From: CBDBND01 sp965262665
GTDB lineage: Bacteria > Pseudomonadota > Alphaproteobacteria > Rhodospirillales > Rhodospirillaceae
Direction of reading: 5' to 3'
Assembly: GCA_965262665.1 (NCBI GenBank)
Contig: OZ253551.1
Span: 248,001-312,000, forward strand
Length of the DNA stretch: 64,000 bases
A model generated the notes under the pieces. The model was given only the letters and a program-made list of their open reading frames with translations. It had not been told where the DNA came from and searched no databases. The first letter of the stretch is position 1. Each line of letters begins with the position of its first letter. The position numbers and the translations under genes are program-made. Below are positions 8,542 through 16,636 of this stretch, piece after piece.

Positions 8542-10023
8542 TCAAGCGCTGAAATTGAGCATCCGTTGTCCAAGCAGTCTCCCGAAGGTGATAGCTGGCG
8601 TCACCATGCTCCCGCTGCAGATTGAATTGCCGGACGTCGCACCCGCACCGATCACTTCCCCGGCCGCATACAGGTTGGGAACGGGCGTCCCGTCCGATCG
8701 AACCACGCGCAACTTGTTATCGATCGCCAAGCCGGCGAACGATAATAGTGTGTATGCGGTTACCCGCACTGCGCAGAACGGCGGCTTGGAAAGCTGCACG
8801 GGACGATGCTGGCGTCCGAACGGGTCGGTTGTGCCTTCGGCGATGTTCCGATTGTAGGTCGCTGCTGATGCTGCTAGCCCAACCGCGTTGATGCCAGCTT
8901 TGGCCGCCAGTATGTCGAGGTTTTCGGCCTTGGTGAACATCGGATGGCCGTCGAAAGCCTTCATGATCTTGTCTTTGTTCCAGCCACTCACTAATGGCTC
9001 GGCCTTTTCGATCATCTCCTGGTCGGCGAGCACCCACATGCGCTGTCCGGGTTGTCGGGTCAAGGCGTGTTCGCGGTAATCGACGCTGGGATGGTCTTCG
9101 CGCATAAAACGCTCGCCGTGGGCGTTGACATACAATTCCCATGGCGGACGCTCGCTAGGGCGGCGGCTCGTGATGCTGCCGTCAGGTGTGCTCGGATTGC
9201 TTTCGTCGGCGAGAATGGATCCGAACGAGCCGAGGTATTTCTCACCGCCGCGGATATAGCCACCGGCGCTCACACCAAGCGTCAGGCCCATGCCCTGGCT
9301 ATAAGGATAGGCAACCTGGGCTGTCAGCTGCGCACCGTGTAGATCGGCATACATCCGTGGATTGGAAGCGCAACCGCCACAGGCGATTACGACATGCTTA
9401 CCCATGTAGTCCTCAAGGTTGCCGTCGTCGTCCTCGGTGGTCACCCCGACCACAGCGCCACCATTGTCCTGGACCAGATCGACCACACCGGTGCTCATCA
9501 GCGTCGTAATCTTGCCTGATTTCTCCGCGGCTTTGTACAGCGGTTCCAAAGTGGCCAGAATCCCCAGGCCCATGTCTTTGTGCCACTGATAGCGGCGCGT
9601 CGTAAAGGGCTCGTGACCACCGGTCATGACCGGATGCTCATCCAACACTTTGAAGCCGTTGGCGGCGAGCCAATTGATGCTATCGGCGGCGTTATCGACG
9701 AACAGCCGGGTCGCCACGGGATCGACAGTGTTGTTGCTTATACGCATGTTGTCGGCGTAGTGATTGTCCGGGTGATCTTCGATGCCTTTGGCCTTCTGGA
9801 ATATGGTTCCCGCGCCGGACATTTGACCACCGGAGCGATCAAGTGTTCCGCCGAGGATTGGCGATTTCTCGACTACTAAAACATTAGCGCCGCGATCGGC
9901 GGCAAAGATGGCTGCGGGCATGCCGGCAGTGCCGGCACCAATGACGATGAGATCGTACTTGGTGGCCGCTTCGGCGCGGCGCCATGTGGGCAGAACGCTA
10001 GTGGATAAAGTTGGCAGCAGCAC
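8542..10023 (-). CDS. FAD-dependent oxidoreductase, fumarate reductase/ketosteroid dehydrogenase type, leader out of frame
   Basis: The uninterrupted frame gives 493 residues from a GTG at 10023. It has the dinucleotide fold YDLIVIGAGTAGMPAAIFAA with VVEK, the GGTLDRSGGQMSGAG loop, a second nucleotide-contact strand VVIACGGCASN, and the C-terminal FAD motif LYAAGEVIGAGATSGNS. This is the architecture of flavoproteins that reduce C=C bonds or perform 1,2-dehydrogenation. A better start, ATG at 10087 with a GGAGA site, encodes MTTYRLIGK..SKRTFLMG, a Tat-type leader like that of the paralogue at 54211, but lies one base out of frame; removing one G from the GGG at 10023-10025 would join them. 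So the true product is probably an exported, Tat-dependent flavoenzyme, currently frameshifted or mis-sequenced. Substrate unknown. Confidence 0.85.
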   Translation of the reverse strand: MLLPTLSTSVLPTWRRAEAATKYDLIVIGAGTAGMPAAIFAADRGANVLVVEKSPILGGTLDRSGGQMSGAGTIFQKAKGIEDHPDNHYADNMRISNNTVDPVATRLFVDNAADSINWLAANGFKVLDEHPVMTGGHEPFTTRRYQWHKDMGLGILATLEPLYKAAEKSGKITTLMSTGVVDLVQDNGGAVVGVTTEDDDGNLEDYMGKHVVIACGGCASNPRMYADLHGAQLTAQVAYPYSQGMGLTLGVSAGGYIRGGEKYLGSFGSILADESNPSTPDGSITSRRPSERPPWELYVNAHGERFMREDHPSVDYREHALTRQPGQRMWVLADQEMIEKAEPLVSGWNKDKIMKAFDGHPMFTKAENLDILAAKAGINAVGLAASAATYNRNIAEGTTDPFGRQHRPVQLSKPPFCAVRVTAYTLLSFAGLAIDNKLRVVRSDGTPVPNLYAAGEVIGAGATSGNSICSGSMVTPAITFGRLLGQRMLNFSA

Positions 10024-10239
10024 CCATCAAAAAGGTACGTTTGCTAACGGGTGCCAAGGTTTTGCCAATGAGCCTGTATGTGGTCATCGCAGTGTCTCCC
10101 GTGAGCGGACTTATGAAGTATCAGTATGTCACTCGCTCCCAGGGGTGAGAAGCAGATACCTCCTCGGTCCACCAAAAAAGCGACTCATCTTGGAGTGGTA
10201 ATGGCAAAGTCATGTGTCGGGCCTGTTGATACGGTATTC

Positions 10240-10313
10240 ATGTCCGCATATGGCTAAAAGCAGTCACCCAGGCTCGTTCAATTAATGCCCGTTCTAACTC
10301 TCAAAGCGGACAT
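10240..10313. repeat. 74-bp intergenic repeat, copy B
   Basis: Starts ATGTCCGC and ends GCGGACAT, with TGGCTAAAAGCAG near the left end. It lies between the flavoprotein gene and the gene at 10528, and aligns along its length with copy C. Confidence 0.85.
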
Positions 10314-10527
10314 ACGTCATCTAAACCAAGAAGATGATCTGGGGTAAGGTCTTGAAGTATCGAATTGGACTTTTCATTCGAGGACGCTATGAAACGCTGA
10401 CCGACGACTCAAGTCATTTTCCTCTTACAATGCCAACCCAGCCAAGGCCATTTCTATGGATGGGCAAAGGCAATCGAGAGCACTGTCTTGAGAGGAAGAA
10501 GGTTTGGACCTATAGGAGGATCCGACA

Positions 10528-11169
10528 ATGAAAATGCTCATACAGTGCATCATAATGGCTACGCTGTTGCTCGGCTTTCAAACGGCACAGGCTCAGGGCC
10601 TCGTGACAGAATGCGATCGCCTTGCGACCCATCCTCTGGATCCCGACAAGCTGACCCCGGGTGTAGCAACCTCCCAGGTCGATCGCTTTGCGGCCATCGC
10701 CGCATGCCGGGAAGCGGTCGCCGCTGATCCGGGCAATCCCCGACTTATTAATAATCTGGGGCGCGTCCTGTTTTATCGGGGCCGGGACTTGGGTCTCGAT
10801 GGGGCCGGCCGGAAATTCGCAGAAGAGGGCCGCAGATACATTATGGAGTCCGCCGACATGGGTTACACACAGGCCATGCATGTCGCCGGCCTCTTGTACC
10901 AGGGCGATGAGGCGGGGCCGCAGGACATCTGCAAGACCAAGGCTTACTGGCGCGCCGCTGCGGCCTTCGGCCGCTATTCGACAGTAATCAGCTTGGCCCG
11001 ATTGGCTATGCGCGATGGATTTGCGGGCTGCCGCGGCGGCGAAATTTCCCCACAAGACATTAAGGGATATCTCGATGTGGCCGATGCCGCGCCGAGCGGT
11101 TACCTGGACGCCTTGTTCATTGCTGATCTCAAGGCTGAATGGCAGCGCAAATACCAACGAACGGAATAG
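10528..11169 (+). CDS. Secreted Sel1/TPR-like repeat protein
   Basis: 213 residues preceded by an excellent AGGAGG site. An N-terminal signal peptide (MKMLIQCIIMATLLLGFQTAQAQG) predicts periplasmic location. The body resembles Sel1/tetratricopeptide repeats: AACREAVAADPGNPRLINNLGRVLFYRG, then FAEEGRRYIMESADMGYTQAMHVAGLLYQGD, then WRAAAAFGRYSTVISLARLAMRDG. These form helical scaffolds for protein binding. Four Cys after the leader could form disulfides. It stands alone, bracketed by two copies of the 74-bp repeat and followed by a terminator. The partner is unknown. Confidence 0.8.
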   Translation: MKMLIQCIIMATLLLGFQTAQAQGLVTECDRLATHPLDPDKLTPGVATSQVDRFAAIAACREAVAADPGNPRLINNLGRVLFYRGRDLGLDGAGRKFAEEGRRYIMESADMGYTQAMHVAGLLYQGDEAGPQDICKTKAYWRAAAAFGRYSTVISLARLAMRDGFAGCRGGEISPQDIKGYLDVADAAPSGYLDALFIADLKAEWQRKYQRTE

Positions 11170-11202
11170 TCCATTCCAGGACGATTGACCGGCCAGAACA
11201 CG

Positions 11203-11238
11203 AATCCCCCGTTCCATACAAGGGTGGGATTTTCTTTT
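11203..11238 (+). terminator. Terminator after the TPR-like gene
   Basis: AATCCC (11203-11208) pairs with GGGATT (11226-11231), with further partial pairing inside, followed by TTCTTTT. It lies about 35 bases after the stop codon. Confidence 0.7.
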
Positions 11239-11259
11239 GCCTGAGTCTTAAGGTGTTGA

Positions 11260-11333
11260 ATGTCCGCTTTTGGCTAGAAGCAGACATATCGAAACGTTGA
11301 ATTTATGTCCGCTCCTTAATGCATAGTGGACAT
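11260..11333. repeat. 74-bp intergenic repeat, copy C
   Basis: Starts ATGTCCGCTTTTGGCTAGAA and ends GTGGACAT; an internal ATGTCCGCT gives a third half-site. Same length as copies A and B. Confidence 0.85.
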
Positions 11334-11535
11334 AAAAGTCCTAAGCTCCACTTGCAGTTTTCTGCCGGATCAACGCCGCCTTGTCTTAAGTAGGCGCGTC
11401 TATCCAGCCCTACGCTGCTCATTCACCTTTTGTAGTACGACAACATCAATCTGGGTTTTGCACTGAGCATCGGCTTCCTTGAAGATGGATCGTAACGCCG
11501 CGCCGCGGAACATGGCCGGGATTTTCTTCACACTA
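11334..11535. other. Intergenic, no gene seen
   Basis: About 200 bp between repeat C and the IS630-type element, with no convincing frame or structure. Confidence 0.5.
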
Positions 11536-12042
11536 GAGCGGTTTGACTGAATTGTGAATCGAAGGGGATTCCCAAGCGTCCCACTCCATGATTCTATATC
11601 CCGAGGCGATTTGGTGTCAGACATGGGGCATTGTTACGGGAATGATCTTCGCCGGCGGGTCGTCGAGGCGGTCACTGGGGGTCTGTCTGCACGGGGGGCC
11701 GCGGCGCGTTTTCGTGTCGCGCCTTCGACGGCGATCCACTGGCACCGGCGCTGGCGCGAGACGGGCTCGATCGAGCCCGGCCGCCAGGGCCCAACCGCCT
11801 GGCTCGAAGCTGGATGCGCATGAGGCCTTTATCCTGGCTCTGGTGGCGCAGACCAAGGCTATGACGCTGGCCGAGATTGGCGAGAAGCTGGCGGCGTCGC
11901 ACGGGGTTCGGGTGTGCCCGTCGACGGTCTGGCACTTCTTCGCCAAGCGCGGGCTGACGCACAAAATAAAGGGCTTATAAACTTATGTTGACAGAACGAT
12001 TCTGTTTTGCTAGTCTGTTTTTCGTAGATGAAAGGCAGAGAC

Positions 12043-12981
12043 ATGGCCCACCAAGCACCCGGAAAATCAGATCGCGAAGGCATTTCTCTTATGCAACTGG
12101 CGGATATGTTTCCGAACGAGGAAAAAGCCCGAGAGTGGTTTGAAGCCAAGATGTGGCCGGATGGTCGGTATTGTCCCCACTGTGGCAGCTGTGACACACA
12201 CAAAGCAGGCCACAACCACATGCCTTATAGGTGTTCTGATTGTCGGGGGTATTTCTCGATCAAGACAAACACCGCTATGCACAAGTCCCACATTCCCTTG
12301 AGAAAGTGGGTATTTGCAATCTACTTGCATCTGACCAGCCTCAAGGGAGTGTCTTCAATGAAGCTGCACCGCGATATTGGCGTTTCCCAGCCCACAGCTT
12401 GGTACATGCGCCAACGCATCCGTGAGGCTTGGGGCGACAAAGCCCTCAAGAAATTCGTAGGACCGGTCGAAGTGGACGAAACCTATATGGGCGGGAAGGA
12501 AAGCAACAAACACGCTTCCAAAAAGCTGCGTGCCGGACGTGGCACAGTAGGTAAAGCCGTTATCGTAGGTGCCAAAGATCGGGCCACGAATAAGGTCAAG
12601 GCCACTGTGGTCGAGAATACTACCGCCAAAATCCTCCAAGGCTTTGTCGCTGCCGTCACGCTGGCGGGAGCTACCGTCTTTACAGACGATGCGGCGGCCT
12701 ACAAAGGGATGCCGTTCGATCACCAGTCCGTCAAACACAGTGTGGGCGAATACGTGAACGAAATGGCTCACACGAACGGAATGGAATCATTCTGGAGCAT
12801 GCTTAAGCGCGGCCATCAAGGCGTCTACCACAAAATGAGCGTCAAGCACTTACAGCGTTACGTGGATGAGTTCTCAGGCCGCCACGGCATACGTGAGGCC
12901 AATACCATTGATCAAATGGCCCACGTTGCTAGAAATCTTTCTGGGAAGCGTTTAGGATACAAAGAATTGGTGACTAAATAG
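12043..12981 (+). CDS. IS1595-family transposase (ISXO2-like)
   Basis: 312 residues from the ATG at 12043, chosen over the ATG at 12028 because AAAGG lies eight bases before it. The N terminus has a zinc ribbon (YCPHCGSCDT...YRCSDCRGYF), followed by the ISXO2-like DDE domain: GPVEVDETYMGGKE, VFTDDAAAYKGM, and HTNGMESFWSMLKRGHQGVYH, in which the usual final Glu/Asn positions are kept. The frame is uninterrupted and both inverted repeats are present, so this may be the one functional transposon in the window. Confidence 0.92.
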   Translation: MAHQAPGKSDREGISLMQLADMFPNEEKAREWFEAKMWPDGRYCPHCGSCDTHKAGHNHMPYRCSDCRGYFSIKTNTAMHKSHIPLRKWVFAIYLHLTSLKGVSSMKLHRDIGVSQPTAWYMRQRIREAWGDKALKKFVGPVEVDETYMGGKESNKHASKKLRAGRGTVGKAVIVGAKDRATNKVKATVVENTTAKILQGFVAAVTLAGATVFTDDAAAYKGMPFDHQSVKHSVGEYVNEMAHTNGMESFWSMLKRGHQGVYHKMSVKHLQRYVDEFSGRHGIREANTIDQMAHVARNLSGKRLGYKELVTK

Positions 12982-13036
12982 GTCGCCACACTTAATCTTG
13001 AAAATCCGTCTCACACAGGTTCCTAGGCCACATAGA

Positions 13037-13080
13037 GACGGTCAGACGCGAGGGAATACAACACCCTCCCGTTGACCGTC
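13037..13080 (+). other. Hairpin after the IS1595 transposase
   Basis: GACGGTCA (13037-13044) pairs perfectly with TGACCGTC (13073-13080), with GAGGG and CCCTC pairing inside. There is no T-tract, so it may be a regulatory structure or an attenuating hairpin ahead of the small gene at 13101. Confidence 0.6.
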
Positions 13081-13100
13081 AGCTATGCTTGTGAGGAATC

Positions 13101-13214
13101 ATGGAAATTTACTGGTGGCAAGGTGGAATTCACATAAACCCAAAGACCAAAGAGGATATGGATACTCTATCTACTTTTATGAACATTCTAGAACGTGCTG
13201 ATCTTAACTTTTAG
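13101..13214 (+). CDS. 37-aa passenger protein in IS1595
   Basis: Begins MEIYWWQGGIHINPKTKED, with GAGGAATC just before the ATG. The sequence is compact, with aromatic residues at the start and a predicted helix at the end (STFMNILERADLNF). I do not recognise a characterised family. Its 3' end overlaps that of the convergent Cas2-like gene by 27 bases. Because of its size, coding status rests on the ribosome-binding site, the composition and its position inside the transposon. Confidence 0.5.
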   Translation: MEIYWWQGGIHINPKTKEDMDTLSTFMNILERADLNF

Positions 13215-13442
13215 GTTCCAACCGGACCAGTCAGCACTGTCGATGCAGACGACGAGAAGTCTGTCGTTTGAGTCTATGAACTGTCTGAAGTGATCTCTCA
13301 GCCCTGTTGCACTGGTGCTTGAGCGGCGAAGCACCCATTCAGATTCTAAGATACGCTCAGCTTTCATCGCTCTGAGGGCATCCCACAGCTTCTCGTAATC
13401 TTTACCGGGGGCCTTGAGGTCATAACTGACAACGTAGCGCAT
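13188..13442 (-). CDS. Cas2/SinR-like small protein, passenger of IS1595
   Basis: 84 residues. MRYVVSYDLKAPGKDYEKLWDAL and later DHFRQFIDSNDRLLVVCIDSADWSGWN fit the SinR-family branch of the Cas2/VapD-like ferredoxin fold: strand one ends in an Asp (YDL) and a strand near the end carries DRLLVV. Some members of this fold are nucleases; stand-alone SinR-family proteins are uncharacterised. There is no CRISPR array or Cas1 nearby, so it should not be read as adaptation machinery. It lies on the strand opposite to the transposase. Possible roles are toxin-like or transposon maintenance; both are inference. Confidence 0.65.
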   Translation of the reverse strand: MRYVVSYDLKAPGKDYEKLWDALRAMKAERILESEWVLRRSSTSATGLRDHFRQFIDSNDRLLVVCIDSADWSGWNLKVKISTF

Positions 13443-13576
13443 TGTGTTTCCTTTCTCTGTCTTCCGGACAGACGCAAAGGACGGACACTTGACGATTGCG
13501 AGAGGAGTGGTACTTTCCCTCGTCTTCGTTATCGTCCCGTGCGCCGTCCAGGTTTAACGGGGCCTCTTAAACTTTT

Positions 13577-13641
13577 CCAAAGGCTGGGTGTCTGCCCGGC
13601 CTTTGGTACGTCTGGAGGCACCCTACTGTATGTGGTAGGGT
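13577..13641. other. Two hairpins near the right end of IS1595
   Basis: CCAAAGGC and GCCTTTGG (13577-13606) pair with a GGG/CCC core inside. Next to it ACCCTAC (13620-13626) pairs with GTAGGGT (13635-13641). Two adjacent stable stems in non-coding sequence upstream of the Cas2-like gene suggest a structured leader or small RNA, but no known family is recognised. Confidence 0.5.
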
Positions 13642-14462
13642 CCAGCTTTATAGCCACTAAATACACGGCTGACGAGTCATTTTTTCTTGATTAACGCCTC
13701 GCTAGATAACCTCTGTGGATTGTGTGAATCATGTTAATAAGTCCAAGCCAAAAACTGGTGTTTTATGAACAGAATCAACATAAGTTTATAAGCCCCCAAA
13801 AAAGACCGGCCATGCAGCGGAGCAGCAGCGCCCGGACGTGCTCGCGCGGCGCCGGCTCTGGTTCGAAGGCCAGGCAGGGCTCGCTCCGGAACGGCTGATC
13901 TTCATCGACCAGACCGGCGCGTCGATGAAGATGGCGCGGCTGCGGGGATGGTCGCGCAAAGGCGAACGGTGCCGGGCCGCCATACCCCATGGCCATTGGA
14001 AGACCACCACGTTGACCGCCGGCTTGCGCCTCTCCGGCCTGGCGGCCCCGATGCTCCTCGACGGGCCGATGCATGGGGCTGCCTTCAAGGCCTATGTGGA
14101 ACAGGTCCTGGTACCCGAACTCGACCCCGGAGACAGCGTCGTCATGGCCAACCTGCCCGCCCACAAGGTCGCTGGCATCCGCCAGGCCATCGAAGCCGCC
14201 GGCGCAACCCTGCTGTATCTGCCGCCCTACAGTCCCGACTGCAACCCGGTCGAGATGGCCTTCGCCAAACTCAAGGCGCTCCTGAGAAAGGCCGCCGCCA
14301 GAACCGTCGACGACCTGTGGGACGCCATTGCCGAGGCCATCGACGCCTTCACCTCAACCGAATGCGAAAACTACTTCGCCGCCGTCGGATATGATCGGGA
14401 CTAAATTGAATCTGCTCTAGCTGCTGCGCCGGATGTGAAAGTAATGCCGTCTTTCGTGGAAT

Positions 14463-15536
14463 TCATTTTGTCCCAGAATTTCTGATCCACAGGGGTATCG
14501 TCATCTGCGCTGTTATCTCTGGCGACCAATTTATCCCCATCGCCTCCTCTGTTAATCTCTCTCCATAGGTCATTTCTGGCTTGTTCTCTGGCGCATACAG
14601 TTCCGCCACTGGCACGTATTCAAGGTTGGGATCAAACTCCAAAGGTGATTGAGTTTCTGGATGACGGTCGGGCCGCAACTCATCAATAATCGCCACACGC
14701 TGCATGTGACGGAAGGCGGGTGAGAAATCGTTGATGCCGCGGTGTTGCAAACGCCGGTTATCCCACATGGCAATGGTGTCTTTTTCCCAGGTCATGCGCA
14801 CTTGGAACTCAGGCTGGTAAGAATGCTGCAACAGGAAACCCAGCAGCCATTGGCTCTCATTTTCAGACAGCTGAGGAATATATTTACCGTTCAACTGAGA
14901 TGGATAAATACATTTTCGGCCCGTTTCTGGATGCACCGGCGCAACGGGGTGAGCGGCCGGCGGGTTGCGTTTCATCATGTCTTCCCAGGCTTTTGCACCC
15001 GCTGCTTCCAAAATGCTTTTGCCGAACGTTTTATCCAGATCATGAACGCAATCCAGACCGTCAATCATATCCTTGATTGGTTGTGACAGGGCGTCATAGG
15101 CTTTTTCCATGTCACACCAGATGGTGTTGCCCGCGCCAGGCGGCGTCGCCAAGGCGCGCAGGATGGATAGTTTGGAGGGGTAGTCACGGAACGTGTCATC
15201 TGCGTGATAGTTCACGTCAGAGCCAATGGTCGTCAATTCATCGAATTGCTGGTCCTTGATTTGAGGGTAGCCTTCCAACTGAAGCGCCGCGCCAGGCCCT
15301 TGAGGCAACCCCCACCGCCGTGCAAAGGAAATGTGCCGGTCTTCATCCATGGGCTGATTGCGGAAAAACAGCACCTTGAACTCCAGAAACGCGTCTTTCA
15401 GCTCTGCAAATACATCGTCAGACAGATCATTCAGATCAACACCTTCAATATAGGCTCCCAACGCACCTGAGGCCGGAATTGCATTGAAGTTTTTATAGTC
15501 TGTCAGCTCGCGCTCGACGGAAAATTGATAGCTCAT
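14463..15536 (-). CDS. TauD/TfdA-family Fe(II)/2-oxoglutarate dioxygenase
   Basis: 357 residues. The iron site is visible as H111-x-D113 (VNYHADDTF) and a distal His near 265 (LQHRG), with a following Arg for 2-oxoglutarate. These enzymes hydroxylate or cleave taurine, aryloxyalkanoates and related acids in the cytoplasm using O2 and 2-oxoglutarate. The length is somewhat greater than TauD (about 280), with an extended C-terminal tail. Its start overlaps the stop of the upstream SDR by 4 bases, so they are translationally coupled. Exact substrate unknown. The IS630 end lies just beyond its 3' end, leaving the gene intact. Confidence 0.88.
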   Translation of the reverse strand: MSYQFSVERELTDYKNFNAIPASGALGAYIEGVDLNDLSDDVFAELKDAFLEFKVLFFRNQPMDEDRHISFARRWGLPQGPGAALQLEGYPQIKDQQFDELTTIGSDVNYHADDTFRDYPSKLSILRALATPPGAGNTIWCDMEKAYDALSQPIKDMIDGLDCVHDLDKTFGKSILEAAGAKAWEDMMKRNPPAAHPVAPVHPETGRKCIYPSQLNGKYIPQLSENESQWLLGFLLQHSYQPEFQVRMTWEKDTIAMWDNRRLQHRGINDFSPAFRHMQRVAIIDELRPDRHPETQSPLEFDPNLEYVPVAELYAPENKPEMTYGERLTEEAMGINWSPEITAQMTIPLWIRNSGTK

Positions 15537-16303
15537 TGCTGTGCCTCCTTGGGGTATTTGGTAAACATCTTATCCAGCAGCCAATACGGCACATGCTGCA
15601 TTGTCCGCATTATAAAGGCATGCGGTTTGCGGAAAGTGATCCGCCCTTTATTTTTTGCCAGCCCTTCCCGGATCACGACTGCGGCCTTGTCCGCATCAAT
15701 GGGAAATGTTTCAGGGATCTTGTCGTTGTTGACGGTCATGGGCGTGCGCACATAGCCCGGGCAAATAACACTGACCTTGATATTGTCTTTGGCGACAAGG
15801 CCACGCAGACCTTCACCGTAGCCTTTGACGGTCATCTTGGATGTGTTGTAGCTGGTCGCGCGCGGGAATACCGCATAGCCCATCACAGAGGACACAATAC
15901 CGATCTGACCTCTGCCGCGCCTTTTCATACCGGGCAAAGCCGGATGAATGGTGTTGAATACGCCCTGCACATTTACGGCAAACACCTTCTGAATATTCTC
16001 TGCGACAGTGTCAGTACTGTCGCCACCCGCCGAGATGCCAGCATTGGCAATCACCAGGTCTAGCGGATGCTCCGAATCCATCTTTTCCACCCAGGCTGTC
16101 ATAGCCGGCGTATCGGACACATTTATGACTTGGGTGACTACCGTTGCGCCCTTGGCGCGGCATTTTTCTCCCACCTCGTTCAACTTTTCTTCACGGCGTG
16201 CGCAGATTATCAGTGTCACACCACCGGCCGCATATTCCTCGGCCAAGGCTGCGCCAATACCATCGCTGGCGCCTGTTATCAGGATGTTTCTGGGTTCATG
16301 CAT
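15533..16303 (-). CDS. Short-chain dehydrogenase/reductase
   Basis: 256 residues with the classical SDR layout: TGASDGIG (residues 10-17) for NAD(P), NAG at 87-89, and the catalytic Ser near 138, Tyr152 and Lys156 (SYNTSK). A C-terminal extension (IMRTMQHVPYWLLDKMF) resembles the membrane-associated tail of some lipid-acting SDRs. It oxidises or reduces an alcohol/carbonyl. The gene is coupled to the dioxygenase by a 4-base overlap, so it probably acts on the same pathway. Confidence 0.9.
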   Translation of the reverse strand: MHEPRNILITGASDGIGAALAEEYAAGGVTLIICARREEKLNEVGEKCRAKGATVVTQVINVSDTPAMTAWVEKMDSEHPLDLVIANAGISAGGDSTDTVAENIQKVFAVNVQGVFNTIHPALPGMKRRGRGQIGIVSSVMGYAVFPRATSYNTSKMTVKGYGEGLRGLVAKDNIKVSVICPGYVRTPMTVNNDKIPETFPIDADKAAVVIREGLAKNKGRITFRKPHAFIMRTMQHVPYWLLDKMFTKYPKEAQQ

Positions 16304-16636
16304 AGATCGTCTTAAACCTCTTAAATGTCATCTAAGCGGATGCGCCATCTTCCGTTGCCAAATCGGCTAGACTGTCCGGCTCAAGTTGGTCAACGGCTCT
16401 GTTACGTGTTCGTCGCGTTCAATATCCCTCTGAAATTTGGGTTTCAACAAATCTGCACGGCTCGTTGATATCGGCGTGTTCTTTCGACCATGGTGCGGAT
16501 ACCAAAGCCGTCCGTGTACAGGTATATTTTGCCTGTATGCAGGGAGCACAGTGTCGTGTCGCCTTAATCGGACGATGGTCTTGTGCGTAGCGGTTCCCTG
16601 GGATCACTTTGGTGGACAGGTGTCACGCTCAATTAT
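16304..16636. other. Intergenic between two leftward gene pairs
   Basis: No gene seen in this 333-bp gap. A small palindrome, TACAGG (16517-16522) with CCTGTA (16532-16537), could be an operator for the SDR-dioxygenase pair; this is only a suggestion. Confidence 0.35.

Larger units (their letters stand above)
11971..13795 (+). mobile_element. IS1595-family element carrying passenger genes
   Basis: A perfect 21-bp inverted repeat bounds it: 11971-11991 and 13775-13795, beginning GGGCTTATAAACTTATG. The flanking 8 bases on each side are A-rich but not identical, so a target duplication is suggested, not proven. The element holds a full transposase and, after it, about 800 bp with two small convergent genes (13101-13214 and 13188-13442) and three hairpins. 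Members of this family that carry passenger genes are known. Confidence 0.88.
11623..14404 (+). pseudogene. IS630-family transposase, frameshifted and split by IS1595
   Basis: The N-terminal part from 11623 (MGHCYGNDLRRRVVEAV) has the helix-turn-helix GLSARGAAARFRVAPSTAIHWHRRW. The frame changes near 11790 and continues to WHFFAKRGLTHK at 11965. After the inserted IS1595 it resumes at about 13800 with KKTGHAAEQQRPDV, then the DDE core: LIFIDQTGASMKM, VVMANLPAHKVAGI (where most relatives have a second Asp in the pattern V-x-x-DN-L), and YLPPYSPDCNPVEMAFAKLK with the catalytic Glu. It is doubly broken, and the change to N in MANLP may also affect catalysis. Confidence 0.85.
11536..14417 (+). 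mobile_element. IS630-family element interrupted by an IS1595-type element
   Basis: The ends are inverted repeats starting GAGCGGTTTGACTGA (left) and GAGCAGATTCAATTT (right, complement), each flanked by TA, the target duplicated by IS630/Tc1 elements. The inner element occupies 11971-13795. An internally deleted relative with the same ends lies at 52699-53118. Confidence 0.85.

Noticed and set aside
13188..13442. Cas2-like gene as evidence for a CRISPR-Cas locus
   Set aside because: No repeat-spacer array, Cas1 or effector gene in the window; the gene lies within an IS1595 element, so it is a stand-alone SinR-type relative.
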